A DNA stretch of 24,903 nucleotides from JAZFYD01 sp036443405. Its GTDB lineage: Bacteria; Planctomycetota; PLA2. Positions 15,922 to 21,231 of the stretch are shown here, one piece after another; position 1 is the stretch's first letter, and each line of letters starts with the position of its first letter. The position numbers were made by a program, and so were the translations under genes. A model generated the notes under the pieces. That model was not told the DNA's origin. It saw only the letters and a program-made list of their open reading frames with translations, and ran no database searches. The DNA is taken from NCBI GenBank assembly GCA_036443405.1, contig JAZFYD010000052.1:1-24903 (forward strand), given 5' to 3'.

Positions 15922-15950
15922 TTGACTCCCGCCGCCTGCGCCCGGACAAT
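15922..15950 (+). promoter_or_regulatory. bioB promoter placed for a leaderless transcript
   Basis: TTGACT (15922-15927, five of six) and GACAAT (15945-15950, four of six) are separated by 17 bp. A start point six to seven bases after the -10 would fall at about 15956-15957, only about three bases before the bioB ATG at 15960. No Shine-Dalgarno lies upstream of that ATG. I see no clear BirA- or BioR-type operator in the 87-bp gap. Confidence 0.5.
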
Positions 15951-15959
15951 CGTGCGCCC

Positions 15960-16919
15960 ATGAAGAACCGTTCGATCGCCGAGCACGCCCAAGAGCTCTT
16001 CGACAAACCGCTGCTGGACCTCGTGTTCGAGGCTGCGGCGGCGCACCGCGAGCATCATCGGGCCGACGAGATCCAGCGCTGCACGCTGCTGTCGGTCAAG
16101 ACCGGCGCCTGCCCGGAGGACTGCTCCTACTGCGCCCAAAGTGCGCGGTATAACACGCCGCTGGAAACCGAGGCGCTCATGGATGTCGAGAGCGTCCTGG
16201 CCGAGGCTCAGGCCGCGGCCGACGCGGGTGCAACGCGGTTTTGCATGGGCGCGGGGTGGCGCGAGGTGAGGGACGGCAAGGACTTCGAGAAGGTCCTCGA
16301 CATGGTTCGCGGCGTCGCGGCGACGGGCATGGAGGTCTGCTGCACGCTCGGCATGCTCAATGACGCGCAGGCCAAACGCCTGAAAGAGGCCGGCCTCACC
16401 GCATACAACCACAACCTCGACACGTCCGAGCGTTTCTATCCCAAGATCATCACGACGCGCACGTACCGCGACCGGCTCGACACGATCGGGAGCGTCGCGG
16501 GCGCCGGCATCTCCGTCTGCAGCGGCGGCATCCTGGGCATGGGCGAAACGCGCGACGATCGCCGCGATCTCCTGACGACCCTCGCGTCGTTGGAGCCGCA
16601 GCCCGAGAGCGTCCCGATCAACGTCCTCGTGCCGATCGAAGGCACGCCGCTCGCGGATCTGCCGCCGATCGATCCGCTCGAGGTCGTGCGCACGGTCGCG
16701 GCCGCCCGCATCCTGATGCCGCGATCGCGAGTGCGCTTGGCGGCGGGACGCCTGGAACTCAGCGAGGAAGCGCAAGCGCTCTGCTATCTCGCGGGAGCCA
16801 ACTCGATCTTTTTCGGCGAACGCCTGCTCACGACGCCCAATCCGGAAATCGATCGCGACAAAAACCTGTTCGAGCGCCTCGGAATCAAGGTTGAGGATGG
16901 GGTCCCCGCTCGAGCGTGA
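15960..16919 (+). CDS. bioB: Biotin synthase BioB
   Basis: 319 residues, the normal length. Radical-SAM enzyme that inserts sulfur into dethiobiotin, the last step of biotin synthesis. The [4Fe-4S] motif is C51-PED-C55-SY-C58 in KTGACPEDCSYCAQS. Further family landmarks are RFCMGAGWREVRDG, VCCTLGMLN, YNHNLDTSERFYPKIITTRT, CSGGILGMGET, PINVLVPIEGTPL and the SRVRLAAGR-type segment with its arginines binding the auxiliary [2Fe-2S] cluster. ATG 15960 begins the conserved N-terminus. First gene of bioBFDA; its 3' end overlaps bioF by 23 nt. Regulation is probably at the promoter listed just upstream. Confidence 0.97.
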   Translation: MKNRSIAEHAQELFDKPLLDLVFEAAAAHREHHRADEIQRCTLLSVKTGACPEDCSYCAQSARYNTPLETEALMDVESVLAEAQAAADAGATRFCMGAGWREVRDGKDFEKVLDMVRGVAATGMEVCCTLGMLNDAQAKRLKEAGLTAYNHNLDTSERFYPKIITTRTYRDRLDTIGSVAGAGISVCSGGILGMGETRDDRRDLLTTLASLEPQPESVPINVLVPIEGTPLADLPPIDPLEVVRTVAAARILMPRSRVRLAAGRLELSEEAQALCYLAGANSIFFGERLLTTPNPEIDRDKNLFERLGIKVEDGVPARA

Positions 16920-17955
16920 GGCGCGCGAGGCGCTGTCGGCCCTCGAACGAAATGGAGCACGCCGCACGATCCTCCCGGGATCCGGCGTCGACTTCGCGAG
17001 CAACGATTACCTCGGGCTGCGCGACGACCCCCGCGTGATCGAGGCGGCTCATGCCGCGCTTTCCGAGTACGGCCTCGGCGCGGGCGCCGCCCGGCTTCTG
17101 CGCGGGGACCACGCACCGCACCGCGCGCTCGAACGGGCGTTCGCGGAGCGCCAAGGCGCCGAAGACGGCCTGCTGTTCCCGACGGGGTTCCAGGCGAACT
17201 ACGGCGTCTTGCAAACGCTGGCCTCGAAGGACTGGACCATCGTGAGCGACGCGAACAACCATGCGTCGATCATCGACGGTTGCCGCGCCGCCGGCGCGCA
17301 GGTTCGTGTCGCGGACCACAACGACCTGTCGTCGTTCGCAAAACACATCGAAAACGAAAAGACACTCGTCGTCATCGAGTCGGTCTATTCGATGTCGGGG
17401 GATCGCGCGCCGGTCCAGGCGATCTCGGATTTGTGCAAAGACACCGGCGCGTCGCTCATCGTGGACGAAGCGCACGCGCTCGGCCTCTTGCCGGCGGAGG
17501 GGGATGCGGCGATTCGCATCAACCCGTGTGGCAAGGCGTTCGGCGGCGCGGGCGCCGTCGTCACCGGGCCGCACGCCGTGCTGGACGTGCTGCGCTCCCG
17601 GTGCCGCACTTTCCTGTTCACGACCGCGCTGCCGCCGATGGTCGCGGCGGGTGTTCTCGCCGCCATGAAGATCGCCGACGCGGAACCGGACCGCGCGGAA
17701 CGGGCGCTTGCAAATGCACGCGGCATCGACGCCGACGCCGTTTCGTGCATCGTTCCGGTGGCGTGCCGGAATAACGAGGATGCGCTGTCTCGTCAAGGGG
17801 CGCTGGCGGAACGCGGACTCGACGTGCGCGCGGTGCGCCCGCCGACGGTCCCGAACGCGATGTTGCGCATCTGTGCGCACGCGCACCACACCGCGGATGA
17901 GATCGCCAGGCTGCGGCACGCGTTGGACGAACTCGCGGCGGAACGCGTTTCATGA
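16897..17955 (+). CDS. bioF: 8-amino-7-oxononanoate synthase BioF
   Basis: 352 residues. PLP enzyme that condenses pimeloyl thioester with L-alanine. It shows the alpha-oxoamine synthase pattern: FASNDYLGL, GAGAARLLRGDHAPHRALE, FPTGFQANYGVL, DANNHASIIDG, ESVYSMSGDRAP, DEAHALGLL, and the PLP lysine K213 in PCGKAFGGAGA, followed by FTTALPP. ATG 16897 has AAGG six bases before it and overlaps bioB by 23 nt; a TTG two codons earlier is less likely. The segment between DEAHALGLL and the PLP lysine is short, giving a slightly compact protein compared with about 384 residues in E. coli. The stop overlaps bioD as ATGA. Confidence 0.95.
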   Translation: MGSPLEREAREALSALERNGARRTILPGSGVDFASNDYLGLRDDPRVIEAAHAALSEYGLGAGAARLLRGDHAPHRALERAFAERQGAEDGLLFPTGFQANYGVLQTLASKDWTIVSDANNHASIIDGCRAAGAQVRVADHNDLSSFAKHIENEKTLVVIESVYSMSGDRAPVQAISDLCKDTGASLIVDEAHALGLLPAEGDAAIRINPCGKAFGGAGAVVTGPHAVLDVLRSRCRTFLFTTALPPMVAAGVLAAMKIADAEPDRAERALANARGIDADAVSCIVPVACRNNEDALSRQGALAERGLDVRAVRPPTVPNAMLRICAHAHHTADEIARLRHALDELAAERVS

Positions 17956-18485
17956 ACGGCGTGTTCATAACCGGCACCGACACCGGCATCGGCAAGACGA
18001 CGTTTGCCAAAGAAGTCATGCGGCGCCATCCCGATGCGACGTACTGGAAACCGGTGCAAACCGGATGGCCCGCCGACGACGACACCAAGACCGTCGGCGC
18101 GCGCCGTTCGTTGCCCGGACTGCGATACGCCATGCCGGTCTCGCCGCACAAGGCGGCCGCGAACGAGGGCGATCGCATCACCCTCGACAAAATCATGGAA
18201 CCGGTTCGCGGTTTTGAGGGGACGATCGTCGCCGAAGGCGCGGGCGGACTGCTCGTGCCGCTTGCTCCGGGTCTCCTGCAGTCCGACCTCATCGCCGCGC
18301 TCGGCCTCCCCGTCGTAGTGGTCGCAATGGACAGACTCGGCACGATCAATCACACGCTCTTGACGCTCGAGGTGCTCCGCGCACGCGGCCTCGAGGTGCG
18401 CGGCGTCGCGCTGCTGGGCGGCAACCAAAACCGCTCGGCGATCGAGGAGTACGGCCGCGTCGCGATCGTGGAGGACGCGCTTTGA
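17952..18485 (+). CDS. bioD: Dethiobiotin synthetase BioD, compact
   Basis: 177 residues, shorter than the usual 220 or so. ATP-dependent closure of the ureido ring from 7,8-diaminopelargonate and CO2. P-loop GTDTGIGKT (residues 8-16), substrate lysine motif KPVQTG (33-38), SPHKAA, and the acidic EGAGGLLVPL motif are all present. The middle loop between KPVQTG and SPHKAA and the C-terminus are both reduced: after the GLPVVVVA strand and LGTINHTLLTLE helix only about 47 residues follow, ending RVAIVEDAL. It is probably active, since the catalytic motifs remain, but the C-terminal nucleotide-base region is pared down. ATG 17952 overlaps the bioF stop; the stop overlaps bioA as TTGA. Confidence 0.93.
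   Translation: MNGVFITGTDTGIGKTTFAKEVMRRHPDATYWKPVQTGWPADDDTKTVGARRSLPGLRYAMPVSPHKAAANEGDRITLDKIMEPVRGFEGTIVAEGAGGLLVPLAPGLLQSDLIAALGLPVVVVAMDRLGTINHTLLTLEVLRARGLEVRGVALLGGNQNRSAIEEYGRVAIVEDAL
18470..18474 (+). promoter_or_regulatory. Shine-Dalgarno supporting the bioA TTG start
   Basis: GGAGG inside the end of bioD, seven bases before TTG 18482. It makes the rare TTG start credible and couples bioA translation to bioD. Confidence 0.6.
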
Positions 18486-19735
18486 ACACACCGGAAAACC
18501 TGCCGCCGAATTCCGACCTGGATTTCGCGACACGGGACGCTGCGTGCATCTGGCACCCGTACACGCAGGCGGACACGGCCACGCTCCCGATCGCGATCCG
18601 CCGCGCCGAGGGCGCGTATCTCATCACCGAGGACGGTCGGCGAATCATGGATGCGATCTCGTCGTGGTGGGTCAACGTGCACGGCCACGCCCACCCGCGA
18701 CTCGCCGACGCACTCGCGCGGCAGGCGCGCGAACTCGAGCACGTGATGTTCGCGGGATTCACGCACCGTCCGGCGGTCGAGTTGGCCGAACGGCTTTGCA
18801 AGCTGACCGGACTCGACCGCGTGTTCTATTCGGACAACGGATCAACCGCCGTCGAAGCTGCGCTCAAGATGGCATTTCAATACTGGGCGCTTCGAGGCGA
18901 ACGGCGCGTCCGCTTTCTCGCGCTGCCGGATGCGTATCACGGGGACACGGTCGGCGCGATGGCCGTCAGCGGCATCCCGCTCTTTCATCGGACGTTCCGG
19001 GAGCTTCTTTTCCGCGTGGATCGTTACGAGGGCGGCGAGATCGGTACTGATATCGCCGCGGTCATCGTGGAACCGATGCTCCAGGGCGCCGCGGGTATGA
19101 AAGTGCAAACTCCGGAGCATCTCGCCGAACTCGCGCGCCGTTGCCGCGAGAGTGGGACGCTCCTCATTGCCGACGAGGTGCTCACCGGATTCGGCCGCAC
19201 GGGAAAGATGTTCGCGTGCGAACACGCGGCGGTGGTGCCCGACATCATGTGCCTGTCCAAGGGCATCTCAGGCGGCGCGATGCCGTTCGCGGCGACACTC
19301 GCATCCAGTTTCGTGTTCGACGCGTTCCGGCGCGGCGATCGCGGGGCGACTTTCTTTCACGGCCACTCGTTCACCGGCAACCCGCTGGGTTGCGCGGTCG
19401 CCCTCGAGAGCTTGCGTCTCTTCGACGAGCAGCCCGTTCTCGAGCGCGCCCAGCGCATCGGCGAAATCCTCGCCGCGGGGCTCGAACCGTTGCGCGGCGA
19501 GAAACACGTCAAAGAGGTGCGCGGTATCGGACCTGTGCAAGCCGTCGAGATCGAAGCGGACGGCGGGTACCTCTCCGACATCGGTCCGCGCATGGCCGCC
19601 GCGGCGCTCGAGCGCGGCTACCTGTTGCGGCCGCTCGGAAACGTGCTGTACGCGATGCCGCCGTATTGCCTGACCGATCAGGAAGCCACGGACCTGGCGG
19701 GCGCGATGGTCGACATCGTCCGGGAAACGACGTGA
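18482..19735 (+). CDS. bioA: Adenosylmethionine-8-amino-7-oxononanoate aminotransferase BioA
   Basis: 417 residues. Class III PLP aminotransferase making 7,8-diaminopelargonate. Landmarks: IWHPYTQ near the N-terminus, ISSWWVNVHGHAHPRL, VFYSDNGSTAVEAALKMA, YHGDTVGAMAVSG, VEPMLQGAAGM, ADEVLTGFGRTGKMFACEH, PLP lysine K260 in CLSKGISGG, and HGHSFTGNPLGCAVA. These are typical of BioA, including the SSWW and HGHSFTGNP segments. The start is TTG 18482, with GGAGG seven bases before it and a TTGA overlap with the bioD stop; no ATG lies in the right place. The amino donor is probably SAM, as in E. coli, but this is not certain from sequence. Confidence 0.96.
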   Translation: MNTPENLPPNSDLDFATRDAACIWHPYTQADTATLPIAIRRAEGAYLITEDGRRIMDAISSWWVNVHGHAHPRLADALARQARELEHVMFAGFTHRPAVELAERLCKLTGLDRVFYSDNGSTAVEAALKMAFQYWALRGERRVRFLALPDAYHGDTVGAMAVSGIPLFHRTFRELLFRVDRYEGGEIGTDIAAVIVEPMLQGAAGMKVQTPEHLAELARRCRESGTLLIADEVLTGFGRTGKMFACEHAAVVPDIMCLSKGISGGAMPFAATLASSFVFDAFRRGDRGATFFHGHSFTGNPLGCAVALESLRLFDEQPVLERAQRIGEILAAGLEPLRGEKHVKEVRGIGPVQAVEIEADGGYLSDIGPRMAAAALERGYLLRPLGNVLYAMPPYCLTDQEATDLAGAMVDIVRETT

Positions 19736-19739
19736 CGGC

Positions 19740-20012
19740 GTGGCGACGGTCGTGCTGACACAACACCTCGCGCCGTACACCGGCGGCCAGCGAGAACTCG
19801 AGTGCCCCGCCGACGACGTGGCGGCGCTACTCGAAGCGCTCGACCGCGAGATGCCCGGCGTCCGGCGCTACATCTGTGACGAACACGGCGCGCTGCGCCG
19901 GCACGTGAACCTTTTTATCGACGGCGTCGCGCTGCGCGACCGCGTCCGGTTGACCGATCGACTCGCACCCAAGGCAACAGTCCACGTGTTGCAGGCGGTC
20001 TCGGGCGGCTAA
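19740..20012 (+). CDS. MoaD/ThiS-like beta-grasp protein ending in Gly-Gly
   Basis: 90 residues starting at GTG 19740, four bases after the bioA stop. The sequence runs strand (ATVVLTQHLAPYTGG), PADDVAALLEALDREMPGVRRYI, VNLFIDGVALRD and ends ATVHVLQAVSGG. This is the ubiquitin-like beta-grasp order of MoaD, ThiS and archaeal SAMP proteins, with the exposed C-terminal diglycine needed for adenylation and thiocarboxylation by an E1-like enzyme. No MoaE, MoeB or ThiG gene is present, so a true molybdopterin or thiamine role is unproven. It abuts the Asp-box propeller gene by two bases, a pairing that I recall from other bacteria. Confidence 0.8.
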   Translation: MATVVLTQHLAPYTGGQRELECPADDVAALLEALDREMPGVRRYICDEHGALRRHVNLFIDGVALRDRVRLTDRLAPKATVHVLQAVSGG

Positions 20013-20014
20013 CC

Positions 20015-21064
20015 ATGCGAGCGTTCCTCGCGACACGCAAAGGACTGTTCCTACTGAACCGGCGGCGCGACGGCTGGCACCTCGACGAGCCGCGTTTTCT
20101 GGGCGTGAACGTGACCGCGGCGCTTTGGGACACACGCGACAATGCGGTGTGGGCGGCCCTCGCACACGGACATTGGGGCCCCAAGCTCCACCGTTCGGCG
20201 GACGGCGGCGCAACGTTCGCGGAGACGGCTTGTCCGGCGTTTCCGGCCGACACCGGCGGGGCCGCGGTGCGGCGGATCGACTGTCTGGCAACCGGGCACG
20301 ACGGTCGCTTCTTCGCGGGCGCCGCCCCCGGCGCGTTGTTCGAGAGCCGGGACGCCGGCACCACGTGGAGCCTCGACCGCGCGCTCTGGCAACGCCGGCT
20401 CGACGATTCGTGGGCGCCCGGCGGCGGCGGGCTCATGTTGCACAGCGTCGAACCGCATCCCGCGGATCCGGATCGTTGGCACATCGCCGTTTCCTGCGGC
20501 GGCGTGTACGAAACGGCCAACGGAGGCGAATCCTGGCGGCCAAGAAACCGGGGCGTGCGCGCCGATTTCTTGCCGGAATCTCGTCCCGAATCCGGCCAAG
20601 ATCCCTACCGCCTCCAACGCCACCCCGCTGCACCGGACGTCTTGTGGCAGTCGAATCACTGCGGCCTCTATCGAAGCGTAGATGGCGGGGCGAGTTGGAT
20701 CGACAGGTCGCACAACATGCGGCTGCCCTTTTCGTTCGCGCTCGCGCTGGACCCTGCGGATCCCAATGCGGCGTGGACGGCTCCCATCTCTTCCGACGCA
20801 TGCCGCGTCGCCCCCGACGGCGCACTCGTTGTGTGTCACACAAGAGACGGCGGCGAATCCTGGTCGGAACTTCGCGACGGACTTCCGCAGCAACATTGTT
20901 ATGACATCGTGTTCCGCCACGCGCTTGCTGCATCGCACGATATCGTTCTATTCGGAACGAACACGGGCAGCGTTTACGCACTTCGTCGAAACACGCCGGG
21001 TTGGGAGACCGTTGCAACGCACCTCCCACCCGTTGTCGCGGTCGGGCTGTGCGACGTCGACTGA
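20015..21064 (+). CDS. Five-Asp-box (BNR/sialidase-like) beta-propeller protein
   Basis: 349 residues from ATG 20015, two bases after the MoaD-like stop. Five Asp boxes are visible: SADGGATF (61-68), SRDAGTTW (111-118), TANGGESW (167-174), SVDGGASW (221-228) and TRDGGESW (276-283). This spacing of about 50-56 residues fits a six- or seven-bladed propeller of the BNR/sortilin/YCF48 type. No signal peptide is present (RAFLATRKGLFLLNRR), so it is likely cytoplasmic. Despite family names such as exo-alpha-sialidase, I see no sialidase catalytic Arg triad/FRIP motif, so glycosidase activity should not be assumed. The operon position suggests a functional partner of the MoaD-like protein. Confidence 0.8.
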   Translation: MRAFLATRKGLFLLNRRRDGWHLDEPRFLGVNVTAALWDTRDNAVWAALAHGHWGPKLHRSADGGATFAETACPAFPADTGGAAVRRIDCLATGHDGRFFAGAAPGALFESRDAGTTWSLDRALWQRRLDDSWAPGGGGLMLHSVEPHPADPDRWHIAVSCGGVYETANGGESWRPRNRGVRADFLPESRPESGQDPYRLQRHPAAPDVLWQSNHCGLYRSVDGGASWIDRSHNMRLPFSFALALDPADPNAAWTAPISSDACRVAPDGALVVCHTRDGGESWSELRDGLPQQHCYDIVFRHALAASHDIVLFGTNTGSVYALRRNTPGWETVATHLPPVVAVGLCDVD

Positions 21065-21089
21065 TACGGTTCGTAAAACGATTCGTGTT

Positions 21090-21121
21090 TTGACAAACGG
21101 CGAGTCAATCTCCCCTAGACT
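21090..21121 (+). promoter_or_regulatory. Possible promoter of the 963-residue lipoprotein gene
   Basis: A perfect TTGACA (21090-21095) stands 142 bp before the ATG. The best -10 is TAGACT (21116-21121), but the spacer is 20 bp, longer than usual. Immediately upstream two 12-bp imperfect direct repeats (ACGGTTCGTAAA at 21066-21077 and ACGATTCGTGTT at 21078-21089) could bind a regulator. Confidence 0.3.
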
Positions 21122-21193
21122 TCGCTTGGGCTCGGAGCGCGCAACGCACTCTGACTAAGGAACAAGGCCAAGACGAAATCCCCCGAGAGAGAT

Positions 21194-21223
21194 CCGCAGG
21201 ACCGCTACGTCCGCGGAAGGGAG
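21194..21223 (+). promoter_or_regulatory. Leader hairpin joined to the Shine-Dalgarno of the 963-residue lipoprotein
   Basis: CCGC-A-GGAC and GTCCGCGG pair around a six-base loop (21194-21216, one bulged A). The AAGGGAG Shine-Dalgarno (21217-21223) follows directly, eight bases before ATG 21232. The hairpin could keep the ribosome site single-stranded or could gate it. Confidence 0.35.
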
Positions 21224-21231
21224 TCGACGTC

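Noticed and set aside
20015..21064. Sialidase (neuraminidase) activity
   Set aside because: Asp boxes are structural and occur in many propellers. The catalytic Arg triad with FRIP motif is not visible, and no signal peptide is present.
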